A DNA stretch of 64,000 bases from a bacterium D16-76 (GTDB taxonomy: Bacteria > Bacillota > Clostridia > Oscillospirales > Acutalibacteraceae): the NCBI GenBank assembly GCA_009917445.1, contig QZEE01000010.1, positions 1-64,000 of the forward strand, in the 5' to 3' direction. The notes below the pieces were generated by a model, which was given only the letters and a program-made list of their open reading frames with translations, made no database searches and had not been told where the DNA came from. Position numbers and translations under genes: made by a program. This document shows positions 47,473-56,094 of the stretch, one piece after another (position 1 is the stretch's first letter; each line of letters begins with the position of its first letter).

Positions 47473-48642
47473 TTAAGCCTGGTATACGATTTCCCCGTCT
47501 ATAATCGTATACAGGGTCTTGCACTGCATGTCGGCCAGCGGGTTCCCCTGGTAGATGCAAATGTCCGCGTCCTTGCCGGCCTCCAGGCTGCCCACCCGGT
47601 GGCCGATGCCGGTGATCTCCGCTGGGTTGATGGTAACGGCCCGCCAGGCGTCCTCTTCGTTTAAGCCCGCTTCTATGGCAAGGCCCGCGCACAAGGGCAG
47701 GTATTTCAGGGGTATCACCGGCGCGTCGGTGATGATAGCCACCTTTACCCCGCTTTCCACTAAGGCCTTGGGGGTCTCCCAGCACTTGTTTTTCAGCTCG
47801 AACTTGCTCTTGCTGCCAAAGGTGGGGCCTACCAGGCAGGGCCGCTGTTCCTTGGCCAGCTCGTCGGCAATCAGGTGGCCGTCGGTGCAGTGGTCCAGGG
47901 TGATGCCGACCCCAAACTCCTTGGCAATGCGCAGAGAGGTAAAGATGTCATCGGCCCGGTGGGCGTGGCTCTTCAGGGGTATCTCCCCCCGCATGACGGG
48001 TAGCATGGCGTGCAGCTTCATGTCAAACTCGGGCTTCTTGTTCCCCTCGGGGTCCTTCTCCCAGGCGTCCAGGGCCTCCTTGTAATTCTGCGCCTTTTGC
48101 AGCACCTCCCGCAGCAGGGCGGCGGTGCCCATGCGGGTGATGGGGGCCTTTTTGCTGTTGCCGCCGTAGCAGCGCTTGGGGTTTTCGCCAAAGGCCACCT
48201 TCATGGCCACAGGGTCCTTCACCACCATGTTGTCCACCCGCTTGCCGCACAGCTTTACCGCCAGGAAGGTGCCCCCCACCACGTTGGCGCTGCCGGGGCC
48301 GGTGACGGCGGTGGTCACGCCGTGGCTGTAGGCGTCGAACAGGGCCTCGTCCATGGGGTTCAGGCCGTCAATGCCCCGCATGTGGGGGGTGACGGGGTCG
48401 GTCATCTCGTTGTAGTCGGCACCCTCAAAGCCAATGGCCTCTTCGTCCAGGCCAATATGGCAATGCCCCTCTACAAAGCCTGGGGCCACCAGGCAGCCCG
48501 CGGCGTCGATCACCTGGGCGCCGGCAGGGGCGTCCACAACCGGGCCTACGGCCACGATTTTCGAACCGTCGATAAGTACCTGCCCCCCGGGGATGTCCGC
48601 CCCGGTAATGGGCTTTACCAGCCCGTTTTTGATCAAAAGCAT
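47473..48642 (-). CDS. Metal-dependent amidohydrolase (389 aa)
   Basis: Cytoplasmic TIM-barrel hydrolase of the imidazolonepropionase/dihydroorotase superfamily; the substrate is unknown. The N-terminal beta-sandwich leads to the metal motif GHCHIG (near residue 59). Further ligands appear in 'LKSHAHRADD', 'TLDHCTDGH' and 'ITDAPVIPL'; the C-terminus has 'GSLEAGKDADICIY'. ATG 48642 (MLLIKNGLVKP) follows GGGAGG; the earlier in-frame start has none. It stands alone. Confidence 0.9.
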   Translation of the reverse strand: MLLIKNGLVKPITGADIPGGQVLIDGSKIVAVGPVVDAPAGAQVIDAAGCLVAPGFVEGHCHIGLDEEAIGFEGADYNEMTDPVTPHMRGIDGLNPMDEALFDAYSHGVTTAVTGPGSANVVGGTFLAVKLCGKRVDNMVVKDPVAMKVAFGENPKRCYGGNSKKAPITRMGTAALLREVLQKAQNYKEALDAWEKDPEGNKKPEFDMKLHAMLPVMRGEIPLKSHAHRADDIFTSLRIAKEFGVGITLDHCTDGHLIADELAKEQRPCLVGPTFGSKSKFELKNKCWETPKALVESGVKVAIITDAPVIPLKYLPLCAGLAIEAGLNEEDAWRAVTINPAEITGIGHRVGSLEAGKDADICIYQGNPLADMQCKTLYTIIDGEIVYQA

Positions 48643-48786
48643 GAAAAAACCTCCCAAAACCAGTCTACGGCTTATACAGCCTGCCTTTATCATAGCAGAT
48701 ACGGGGCGGCTATGCAAGGGCGCCTATGTGAAATCTGCGGCGGGGGCTTTGGAAAACCGGTATTTGCTTTTGCGGCATCATAAGGG

Positions 48787-48831
48787 TTGCCAAGAGAACC
48801 ACAATATGGTATAATATAACATAATTATGTT
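48787..48831 (+). promoter_or_regulatory. Promoter and palindromic operator of the SBP-chemoreceptor operon
   Basis: -35 TTGCCA (48787-48792), a 17-base spacer, perfect -10 TATAAT (48810-48815). The perfect 14-base palindrome AACATAATTATGTT (48818-48831) lies on the transcription start. A further palindrome GCAAGGGCCCCTTGC (48851-48865) is in the leader. Confidence 0.75.
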
Positions 48832-48915
48832 CTGTGCCGGCCGGGCAGATGCAAGGGCCCCTTGCGGGAGCCGCCGGCGCTGTTTTCAGAATGTTATGGA
48901 AAGGCATGATGCGTT

Positions 48916-50148
48916 ATGGTTCGGAAAACCTTTTTTGTGCTGGCGGCGGGCCTGTTGCTGTTGCTGACGGCCTGCACAGGCCAGGAGGCCCCGCCCCAGG
49001 CGGAAGAGTCGGAGTCCCATACCGTGGCTTTGACCGTGTGGGGGGCCCAGGAGGACGAGGAATTGTTAGGGGAGCTTTTTGCCTCGTTCCAAAAGCAGTA
49101 CGCGGGGCAGGCGGATTTTGAGATCACCTACCAGGCCCAGAGTGAATCGGGCTGCAAGGATGCCTTGCTGGCCGACCTGGAGGGCGGGCCGGATGTGTTC
49201 GCCTTTGCGGACGACCAGCTGGCGGCCCTGGCGGCGGCCGGGGCGTTGGCCCCCATTGAAGACGCGGAGGGCCTGCGCAGCGCCAACCTGCCCGCTGCGG
49301 TAGAAGCGGCCAGTGTGGACGGCGAGCTTTACGCCTACCCCTTGACGGCGGACAACGGCTATTTCCTATATTATAACAAGGCGGTTTTTACAGAAGAGGA
49401 CGTGCAGAGCTTTAACCGCCTGGTAGAAGTGGCGGCAGCAGCCGGGAAGGTGGTAACCATGGACTGGTCTTCGGCCTGGTATGTGTACGCCTTTTTCGGC
49501 AACACCGGCATGCAGGTGGGGATAAACGACGACGGCATCACCAACACCTGTACCTGGAACAGCACCGAAGGCCCCATACGCGGGGTAGACGTAGCCCAGG
49601 CTATGCTGGATATTGCGGCCAGCCCGGGCTTTTCCAACCGGGTCGATACAGACTTCCTGGCCGGGGTGCAGGATGGCTCGGTAGCGGCCGGGGTCAGCGG
49701 CGTGTGGAACGCGGTGGCCGTAGAAGAGGCCTGGGGCAAAAACACCGGGGCCGCCAAGCTGCCCACCTTTGCCTGCGCCGGGGAGGAAATCCAAATGGCG
49801 TCCTTCTCGGGGTGCAAGCTGATTGGGGTCAACGCCTATTCGCCTGAAACGGAATGGGCGGCCCGGCTGGCCCAATGGATTACCAACGAGAACGGGCAGG
49901 CCCGCCGTTTCGCGGTGCGGGGGCAGGGGCCTGCCAACATACAGGCGGCAAACTCTTCCGAAGTGCAGGGCTCCCCGGCCATTGCGGCCCTGCTGGCCCA
50001 GTCGGAGTTTTCCCAGCTGCAGCGGGTAGGCGGGAAGTTCTGGGACCCGGTCACGGAATTTGCCGGGAACATGGCCCTGGGCAACCCCGGCGGCGTCCCT
50101 TTGCAGGAGCAGCTGGACCAGATGGTAGAAGGGGTAACGGCCCGGTAA
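48916..50148 (+). CDS. Extracellular solute-binding lipoprotein, family 1-like (410 aa)
   Basis: Probably binds a sugar or oligosaccharide outside the cell. Signal peptide MVRKTFFVLAAGLLLL with lipobox LTAC (Cys20). The mature part follows the MalE/family 1 layout: 'VALTVWGAQEDEELLGELFASF', 'GPDVFAFADDQLAALAAAGAL', 'ADNGYFLYYNKAVF', 'GVSGVWNAVAVEEAWG', 'ETEWAARLAQWI'. The start may be ATG 48916 (as GTT TGG frame reads MVRKTFF). No permease genes are nearby. A chemoreceptor follows 53 bases later. Confidence 0.9.
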   Translation: MVRKTFFVLAAGLLLLLTACTGQEAPPQAEESESHTVALTVWGAQEDEELLGELFASFQKQYAGQADFEITYQAQSESGCKDALLADLEGGPDVFAFADDQLAALAAAGALAPIEDAEGLRSANLPAAVEAASVDGELYAYPLTADNGYFLYYNKAVFTEEDVQSFNRLVEVAAAAGKVVTMDWSSAWYVYAFFGNTGMQVGINDDGITNTCTWNSTEGPIRGVDVAQAMLDIAASPGFSNRVDTDFLAGVQDGSVAAGVSGVWNAVAVEEAWGKNTGAAKLPTFACAGEEIQMASFSGCKLIGVNAYSPETEWAARLAQWITNENGQARRFAVRGQGPANIQAANSSEVQGSPAIAALLAQSEFSQLQRVGGKFWDPVTEFAGNMALGNPGGVPLQEQLDQMVEGVTAR

Positions 50149-50201
50149 GGGCCCCTTGCGCGGCAAGGCAGATTTTGAAAATATTTCTCGGAGGGGATTC
50201 C

Positions 50202-51788
50202 ATGAAAGGCAAGCTGACCCTGCAGCAGCGCCTGATCCTGCCCATTGTCCTGCTGGGCCTGGTGACGCTGCTTTCGAACCTGTTGGCCGTGTTCGGCGTC
50301 AACAATGTCAACGCCAACGCCGGCACCATTGTAGACGTCTACATGGCAAGCGAAACAAAGCTGGAAGAGATCCGGCGCTCTATGATGGGCATACATAGGC
50401 TGGCCCTGTCCCATATCGTCGCGGCAGACCACAGCACCATGATCCGGCTGGTGCAGGAGATCAAAGAGGAGGAAGCGGCGCTGGATGAAAAGCTGGCCGC
50501 CTACGAAAGCTTTGTCCCCGGGGAAGAGGCGGGGACGTACCAGGCGCTTTTAGAGGATTACGCCGCCCTTAAGCACGCCCTGGTAAAGCTGGTGTGCGCC
50601 AGCGCGGACAGCAAGACCCAGGAGGCCTACGCCATGGCCAATGGGGATGTGGCCTCTTACGGCAGTTCGGCAGAGAGGAGGATCGACGCCCTGTACGCCT
50701 CGGCCAGCGCCCAGGCCGGTACAGCCCGGGACAGGCTGTTTGTGGTGTACGTGACTTCGCTGCTCATCAGCGCCTGCACCCTGGCGGCAGGGGTTGCTCT
50801 GGTTGCGGCGGCTTTCCGGATCATACGGAAGTACGTGGTGGCCCCCATCCGCCAGGCCATCGGCACGCTGCAGGACAGCTCCCAGCGCTTAGGCGGCGTG
50901 GTGGGGCAGGTGCACGGGCGCATCCACAGCTCCAGCAGCAGCGTGCAGGCCCTTTCCAGCTTGACTTCCCAGCTGTCCGCGGCGCTGGAGGAGGTTTCCG
51001 GCAGCGTAGGGGCCATCAGCAGCAACGCAGCCGGCACCCGGGCCGACGCCCAGGACATGGCCCAGGAGTGCGCGGCCATCACCGCTTATTCGGTAGGGAT
51101 GCGGGACCGAGCCGAGGAGATCGAGGAGACGGCCCGGGAGAATATGGAGTCGGTCCGCGCCCGGACCGAGGAGATCGTGTCCCAGCTGAGCACGGCTATT
51201 GAAAAGAGCAAAAGCGTGGGGGAGATCAGCAGCTTGACAAAGGACATCCTGTCCATTTCCTCCTCTACCGACCTGATTGCCGTCAACGCCTCTATTGAAG
51301 CGGCCCGGGCCGGGTCGGCCGGCAAGGGCTTCTCCATGGTGGCCCAGGAGATCCGCAGCCTGGCCGATTCCTGCGCCGAGACAGCGGGGCATATCCAGCG
51401 GGTAAGCGGCGTGGTTACCGGGGCGGTAGACTACCTCTCCGGCAGCGCCCAGGAGCTGGTGGAGTATTTAGGCCATGCGGTGCTGGAACAGTTCCAGCGC
51501 TCGGCGGAATCGGGCAAGCAGTACCGTGACGACGCCATTTATGTAGAGGGGAGCATTGAAGCCTTTAACAGCCGGGTAGAGCGCCTGCGGGCCGCTATGG
51601 ACGAGGTGGCGGGTTCCATCGCCAATATTTCCGACGCCATCGGCGGCGCGGCGGAAGGCGTCAACGGCGCGGCGGGCCGCACCCAGGACTTGGTGGAGGA
51701 CATGGCCGGGATTACGGAAGGGATGTCCACCAACCAGGAGATCGTGGGCGAGCTGCAAAAGCAGATGGAATCTCTGGCCAATTTGTAA
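50202..51788 (+). CDS. Methyl-accepting chemotaxis protein (528 aa)
   Basis: Membrane chemoreceptor feeding CheA. Two membrane segments (residues ~10-33 and ~184-210) enclose a ~150-residue helical sensor that resembles a four-helix bundle. A HAMP-like linker ('VAPIRQAIGTLQDSS') and a long coiled-coil signalling domain follow. The conserved tip is 'ISSSTDLIAVNASIEAARAG', with 'AGKGFSMVAQEIRSLADS'. It departs from the usual Q-T-N-L-L-A-L tip, so it may be a divergent class. GGAGGGG precedes ATG 50202. It is transcribed with the binding protein upstream. Confidence 0.93.
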   Translation: MKGKLTLQQRLILPIVLLGLVTLLSNLLAVFGVNNVNANAGTIVDVYMASETKLEEIRRSMMGIHRLALSHIVAADHSTMIRLVQEIKEEEAALDEKLAAYESFVPGEEAGTYQALLEDYAALKHALVKLVCASADSKTQEAYAMANGDVASYGSSAERRIDALYASASAQAGTARDRLFVVYVTSLLISACTLAAGVALVAAAFRIIRKYVVAPIRQAIGTLQDSSQRLGGVVGQVHGRIHSSSSSVQALSSLTSQLSAALEEVSGSVGAISSNAAGTRADAQDMAQECAAITAYSVGMRDRAEEIEETARENMESVRARTEEIVSQLSTAIEKSKSVGEISSLTKDILSISSSTDLIAVNASIEAARAGSAGKGFSMVAQEIRSLADSCAETAGHIQRVSGVVTGAVDYLSGSAQELVEYLGHAVLEQFQRSAESGKQYRDDAIYVEGSIEAFNSRVERLRAAMDEVAGSIANISDAIGGAAEGVNGAAGRTQDLVEDMAGITEGMSTNQEIVGELQKQMESLANL

Positions 51789-51819
51789 GGGGCTTTCGGC
51801 CTTTTATGTGAGCTATAAA

Positions 51820-51860
51820 AAAACAGGGCGTGCCTGTAAAAGACACGCTCTGTTTTCATT
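51820..51860 (+). terminator. Terminator of the SBP-chemoreceptor operon
   Basis: AAAACAGGGCGTG (51820-51832) pairs with CACGCTCTGTTTT (51844-51856, one mismatch), then CATTTTT. Confidence 0.9.
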
Positions 51861-51929
51861 TTTGTACGGATTCTGCACCGCCGCCGGGCGGCGCTTATGT
51901 ACCCTTGCCTGTGGGCGGCCACGTTTTTT

Positions 51930-52028
51930 TTAAGATGGTGCGGGTACATCCACCTCAGAGGCAGACTCCATCTTGAAACGTTCCATAGCTTCCTTAGCCT
52001 CGGGTACCATAACAGAATTGCTTTTCAT
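51930..52028 (-). CDS. Mini-protein resembling the N-terminal half of an alpha/beta spore SASP (32 aa)
   Basis: ATG 52028 has a strong GAAGGAG site nine bases upstream. The 32 residues begin MKSNSVMVPEAKEAMERF and continue KMESASEVDVPAPS. The pattern V-V/M-P-E-A-x-x-A-(L/M)-x-x-F/M-K-x-E-x-A-S-E is that of the first helix of alpha/beta-type small acid-soluble spore proteins, which are ~60-70 residues. The second half (the GG-containing helix) is missing in this frame. The neighbouring frame continues with KKNVAAHRQGYISA, so the gene may be frameshifted, or the mini-protein may be a real short form. No sigma-G promoter is evident. Confidence 0.5.
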   Translation of the reverse strand: MKSNSVMVPEAKEAMERFKMESASEVDVPAPS

Positions 52029-52162
52029 GTTCACACTCTCCTTCAAAAGTTTTTCGCGTTTGCATTAGGTATTTTTAACCCGGGCCTTGCCTTTATGAAT
52101 GTCAATTTTTGTATCCTTCTGTTGAGGGCCGTTTTAAAAATGTGCGGTTAAGCCCCATAAAA

Positions 52163-52366
52163 TCACTCTTCTATAAATTCAAACAACTCTTCCACAGCCA
52201 CATGGAAAACCTTTGCAATATCCATGGCCAGCTTTAGCGAAGGGTTATACTTCCCGTTTTCCAAATGTACAATGGTTTCCCGCCGGGCGTGCACCAGCTC
52301 TGCCAATTCGCTTTGCTTTAAGCCCGCTTTTTCCCGGTACTCCTTGATCTTCGTTTTGAGAGCCAC
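52163..52366 (-). CDS. Small XRE-family regulator (67 aa)
   Basis: A stand-alone Cro/CI helix-turn-helix: '[20 protein letters not shown]' then '[22 protein letters not shown]'. Length is typical of regulators paired with a small membrane protein. GTG 52366 lies one base after the stop of the membrane-protein gene, and GAGGTGGC overlaps, so translation is coupled. It probably represses its own operon through the two 19-base repeats upstream. Confidence 0.88.
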   Translation of the reverse strand: MALKTKIKEYREKAGLKQSELAELVHARRETIVHLENGKYNPSLKLAMDIAKVFHVAVEELFEFIEE

Positions 52367-52367
52367 C

Positions 52368-52772
52368 TCAAACCCCCTTGCTGTCCATTACGCAAAACAG
52401 GATGAACCGGACAACGCTCAACGCCAATACCGTCCCTACCAGCGCATAGCCGGCCATCCTTCCGTCTATAAACGCTACAGCGCAGGCAAAAGCGATCACG
52501 ATCACAGCCGCAATCAAAATTTTCAGCCCAATGGCGTCGGTGCGGCGCAGGTTGCGTATGGCCAGCTCGTCCTTTTCTTCCTTGCTGAAGGTATGGATGC
52601 GCCCGGCCTGCAAGGAAAAGAACACCACGGTGAACACGATGATCATATTCTGGATGGTCATATAATAGTCATGCCAATCCCGCCTTGCCCACATCCAATA
52701 ATAGAGGACAAGCAGCACAGCATAAATAATTTTTGTGGCTACCATTTCCCTCAAGGTGACTTTTGATTTCAT
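52368..52772 (-). CDS. Small membrane protein paired with the XRE regulator (134 aa)
   Basis: Unknown function. About four hydrophobic segments: '[14 protein letters not shown]', '[13 protein letters not shown]', '[18 protein letters not shown]' and '[17 protein letters not shown]'. A charged loop in the middle reads '[18 protein letters not shown]'. GGAGG precedes ATG 52772. Such two-gene cassettes, a small membrane protein followed by a short XRE regulator, are common in Firmicutes. Confidence 0.82.
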   Translation of the reverse strand: MKSKVTLREMVATKIIYAVLLVLYYWMWARRDWHDYYMTIQNMIIVFTVVFFSLQAGRIHTFSKEEKDELAIRNLRRTDAIGLKILIAAVIVIAFACAVAFIDGRMAGYALVGTVLALSVVRFILFCVMDSKGV

Positions 52773-52787
52773 GTCCCATTCCTCCGT

Positions 52788-52872
52788 GTGAATTATTTTT
52801 AACTTTGTCGCGTTACAAATATATCACACCTCGTGCCCTTTGTCAATAGAGAAGTGAACTATTTTTAACTTT
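52788..52872 (-). promoter_or_regulatory. Promoter flanked by 19-base direct repeats
   Basis: Reverse-strand promoter: -35 TTGACA (52846-52841), a 17-base spacer, -10 TATATT (52823-52818). GTGAATTATTTTTAACTTT (52788-52806) lies just downstream and GTGAACTATTTTTAACTTT (52854-52872) just upstream; they differ by one base and are in the same orientation. They are likely operators of the XRE protein. Confidence 0.8.
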
Positions 52873-53018
52873 CCGCAGGGTATGGGCAGCCATGTGGAGG
52901 AAAACGCCACCACCAAAAGTGCCTAAGCCTTCCTATTATAAAGGGGTCCGCCTGTTTTTGGCCCAGTGGGGCATAATCCCCGGCAACCTGCCCACCCTAA
53001 GCCCATTGAGGTGATTAC

Positions 53019-54959
53019 ATGGCAAACCATTTGCAAAACGAAACGAGCCCCTACCTTCTCCAGCACGCGGGCAACCCGGTAGACTGGTACCCCTGGGGCC
53101 AAGAAGCCTTCCGCCGGGCAAAGGAAGAGGACAAGCCGGTTTTCCTGAGCATTGGCTACAGCACCTGCCATTGGTGCCACGTTATGGCCCGGGAGAGCTT
53201 CCAGGACAGGCAACTAGCCCAGCGGCTGAACCAGTGGTTTATCTGTGTCAAGGTAGACCGGGAGGAACGGCCAGACGTAGACAGCGTCTACATGGCGGCC
53301 TGCCAAGCCTTTACCGGCAGCGGCGGCTGGCCGGCCAGCGTCTTTTTGACCCCAGAACGGGAGCCCTTCTTTGCGGGGACGTACTTCCCCCCGCACAGCC
53401 GGGACGGCATGGTGGGCCTGTGGGAGCTTTTGGGGTTCCTGCACGAAAAGTGGCTGCGTGACCGCCCGTCCCTAATTAGCAACGCGAAAAAGACCGTCGC
53501 CCTGTTAAGCCAGACAGAAAAACGGGCAGGCAAGGCAGCAGCCGGCCTATTAGAAGAGGCGGTGCAGGGTTACAAGCAAAGCTTTGACCAAAAGCACGGG
53601 GGCTTTGGCGGCGCGCCCAAGTTCCCCTCGCCCCACAACCTGCTTTTCCTGCTGGCCTATTCCCGCAGGCGCGGGGACAGGGAGTGCCTGGGCATAGCGG
53701 AAAAAACCCTGCGGCAAATGTACCGGGGCGGGCTGTTCGACCATATTGGCGGCGGCTTCTGCCGGTACTCCACGGACAGCCGGTTTTTAACGCCGCACTT
53801 TGAAAAAATGCTGTACGACAACGCCCTGTTGACCCTGGCCTACTGCGAGGCCTACGGGGACACAGGGGACCCACTCTACCGCCTGGCTGCCCAGCGCACG
53901 GCAGACTATGTGCTGCGGGAAATGGCTGCGCCCGCGGGGGGCTTCTACAGCGCCCAGGACGCGGACAGCCAAGGGGAGGAAGGAAAGTATTACCTTTTTA
54001 CGCCAGAGGAAGTGAACCGCACCCTGGGCCGGAAGGAGGGGGAGAGGTTCAACCGGCACTTTGACATCACCCCCGGGGGGAATTTTGAAGGGAAAAGCAT
54101 CCCAAACCTTCTGGGCAGCGACCCTTCGGACCGCTCCTTTGACAGCGGCCTGGAACAGCTTTACGCCTACCGCCGGGGCCGTCTGCCCCTGCACGTAGAC
54201 GATAAAATCCTAACAGCCTGGAACGGCCTGATGATTGCCGCGCTGTGCCGGCTGTACCGGGCCAGCGGGGAGAAAAAATACCTGGACGCAGCCAAATCGG
54301 CAGACCGCTTCCTTTGGGAAAACCTGTGGGACGGGGCGGGCTTTGCCGTCAGCTTCCGGGCCAGGCAGCGGGGCGCGGCGGGTTTTCTGGACGATTACGC
54401 GGCCATGGTGTTTGCCCAGCTGGCCCTTTACGGCGCGGTGCTGGAACCGTCGTATTTGACCCGGGGGGAAGAGCTTTGCCAAGCGGCTGTCTCCAAGTTT
54501 TGGGAGGAGGGAAGCGGCGGGTTCACCCTGTACGGCAGCGGGAACGAAGAGCTGATCCTAAAACCCAAAGAGACCTACGACGGGGCTATGCCCAGCGGGA
54601 ATTCCCTGATGGCGTGGGCCCTGGTGCGGCTGGGCCAGCTTACCGGCCAGGAAAAATATACCCGCCTGGCCAGCCGCCAGCTGGATTTCATGGCGGCAGG
54701 GGCCGAAAAGTACCCCACAGGCTATGGTATGTTCCTGCTGGCACTGCTGGACTATACAGACCCGCCGCCCAAAGTGACAGTGGTACTGAGCGGCGAATCC
54801 CCCAAAGAAAAGCTGGCGCTGGAAGCCCCGGCGGAAGCGGCCCTCACGGTGCGGGAGCCGAGCAGGGGCCGCCCCCTGAAAAATGGCCGCACCACCTATT
54901 ATGTCTGTAAAGGGCGCCAGTGCCTGCCGCCCGTAAACGACCTGCGAGACGTACTGTAA
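53019..54959 (+). CDS. DUF255 / thioredoxin-domain protein of the YyaL/SPATA20 family (646 aa)
   Basis: Exact reaction unknown. The N-terminal ~165 residues are a thioredoxin-like DUF255 domain: '[18 protein letters not shown]', the motif 'STCHWCHVM', '[11 protein letters not shown]', '[12 protein letters not shown]'. The rest is a six-helical-hairpin barrel like N-acylglucosamine epimerases: '[19 protein letters not shown]', '[16 protein letters not shown]', '[12 protein letters not shown]', '[12 protein letters not shown]'. Length is typical. GAGGTGA precedes ATG 53019. Single-gene unit with a strong terminator. Confidence 0.95.
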   Translation: MANHLQNETSPYLLQHAGNPVDWYPWGQEAFRRAKEEDKPVFLSIGYSTCHWCHVMARESFQDRQLAQRLNQWFICVKVDREERPDVDSVYMAACQAFTGSGGWPASVFLTPEREPFFAGTYFPPHSRDGMVGLWELLGFLHEKWLRDRPSLISNAKKTVALLSQTEKRAGKAAAGLLEEAVQGYKQSFDQKHGGFGGAPKFPSPHNLLFLLAYSRRRGDRECLGIAEKTLRQMYRGGLFDHIGGGFCRYSTDSRFLTPHFEKMLYDNALLTLAYCEAYGDTGDPLYRLAAQRTADYVLREMAAPAGGFYSAQDADSQGEEGKYYLFTPEEVNRTLGRKEGERFNRHFDITPGGNFEGKSIPNLLGSDPSDRSFDSGLEQLYAYRRGRLPLHVDDKILTAWNGLMIAALCRLYRASGEKKYLDAAKSADRFLWENLWDGAGFAVSFRARQRGAAGFLDDYAAMVFAQLALYGAVLEPSYLTRGEELCQAAVSKFWEEGSGGFTLYGSGNEELILKPKETYDGAMPSGNSLMAWALVRLGQLTGQEKYTRLASRQLDFMAAGAEKYPTGYGMFLLALLDYTDPPPKVTVVLSGESPKEKLALEAPAEAALTVREPSRGRPLKNGRTTYYVCKGRQCLPPVNDLRDVL

Positions 54960-54974
54960 AAACAAACAAAAAAA

Positions 54975-55013
54975 GCGTACCCCGCCAGACAAGGGAAGGG
55001 GTACGCATTTTTT
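54975..55013. terminator. Terminator between convergent genes
   Basis: GCGTACCCC (54975-54983) pairs with GGGGTACGC (54998-55006), then ATTTTTT; A-rich on the left side. Confidence 0.9.
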
Positions 55014-55025
55014 ATAGGGCCCGCC

Positions 55026-55835
55026 TTACAAAAGCCAGCCAACGTCCAGCTCTAAGGGGGTTAGCTTTACATCGGGCTTTACCCTTTCCCCGTGGAAGTC
55101 GCTGCCGCCGGTGGTGCGCAGGTTGTACTTTTTTGCCAGCCCTAAATAAAACGCCTGCTGGGCCGGGGTGTGCTTGGGGTAGAAGCACTCCAAGGCGTCC
55201 AGGCCCCAGGAGGCCAGCTTTTTCACCAGCTCTTCCAGGGCGCTGTCTTCCAGCCGCAGCTGGTAGGGGTGGGCCAGCGCCGCCTTGCCCCCAGAGGCCC
55301 GGATGGCATCCAGGCCGTCCCGGGCGCTGAGCTTGAAAATTTTGACCTGGTGGTATTCCTCTGTGTCCAAATACCGGTCAAAGGCCTCCCGGTTCGACTG
55401 CACATAGCCCCGGCGCACCAAAGCCTGGGCAAAATGGGGCCTGCCGATCACGCTGCCGCCTGCCAGCCCCTCCACTTCTTCCAGGGTGATGTCCAGCCCC
55501 TTGCGGCGCAAAAAATCTAAAAGCAGGAACTTCTTCTCCTCCCGCCCTTTCTGGAACCGCCCGCACAGGGCCCGCAGGGGGGCGGCCTCTTCCCCAAACC
55601 CATACCCCAGGATGTGGAAATTGCGGTATTCCGCGGCACTCATTTCTACGCCCCGCAAGAGGCGCACCCCCAGGCGTTCCCCGGCCTGTGCAGCCTCGGC
55701 AAGCCCGTCTATGGTGTCGTGGTCTGTCAGCGCCAAAACCTCGATCCCCTTTTCCTTTGCCAGCCCCACCAGGGCTGCGGGGGCGTACTGCCCGTCCGAA
55801 GCGGCGCTGTGGGTGTGTAAATCTACTATAGCCAT
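55026..55835 (-). CDS. PHP-domain phosphatase, YciV/3',5'-nucleotide type (269 aa)
   Basis: Metal-dependent phosphoesterase. PHP motifs: 'VDLHTHSAASDG' (residues 4-15), 'LALTDHDTIDG', 'GVEMSA', 'IGRPHFAQALV', 'LAHPY' and the final 'GGSDFHG'. The layout and length match RNase AM/YciV-type enzymes that remove the 3' phosphate of 3',5'-bisphosphonucleotides or trim 5' ends of RNA. If the neighbouring 3'-phosphonucleotide pathway is real, recycling of pCp-type by-product is a tempting but unproven role. GGAGG precedes ATG 55835. Confidence 0.88.
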   Translation of the reverse strand: MAIVDLHTHSAASDGQYAPAALVGLAKEKGIEVLALTDHDTIDGLAEAAQAGERLGVRLLRGVEMSAAEYRNFHILGYGFGEEAAPLRALCGRFQKGREEKKFLLLDFLRRKGLDITLEEVEGLAGGSVIGRPHFAQALVRRGYVQSNREAFDRYLDTEEYHQVKIFKLSARDGLDAIRASGGKAALAHPYQLRLEDSALEELVKKLASWGLDALECFYPKHTPAQQAFYLGLAKKYNLRTTGGSDFHGERVKPDVKLTPLELDVGWLL

Positions 55836-56044
55836 AGGGCCTCCGTTTTGCTTTTTTGGATTTTACCCCCCGCGCCCGGCAGGGGTACTGTTCCATTATA
55901 AAAAAATTTCCCGCAGGAATCAAGGGCTTTCAGGGCAAAAAGGCGGCTTTTTAACCCATGCAAAAGAGGGAACCAGCCTTTTGCCGCAAAGCCATGCGGT
56001 TTTCGCAGGGGATAAAAGCCTGCTTGCCCACGGCACAAACACAA
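55836..56044. other. Gap without a gene
   Basis: Contains the start region of the PHP gene and short G/C-A/T dyads such as AAAAAGGCGG...CCGCAAAG, but no clear promoter or ORF. Confidence 0.35.
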
Positions 56045-56085
56045 GAGAAAAGGGGCAAAGCCCGCTGGATACAGGCTTTTGCCCC
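56045..56085 (-). terminator. Terminator of the phosphoramidate-type operon
   Basis: On the reverse strand GGGGCAAAAGCC pairs with GGCTTTGCCCC (56085-56052), followed by TTTTCTC. It lies ten bases after the nucleotidyltransferase stop and ends the operon that begins near flagellin. Confidence 0.88.
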
Positions 56086-56094
56086 TTATGCCTT

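Noticed and set aside
48818-48880. c-di-GMP or other riboswitch ahead of the binding protein and chemoreceptor
   Set aside because: The leader has two palindromes but not the conserved GEMM bases; it looks like an operator plus a simple hairpin.
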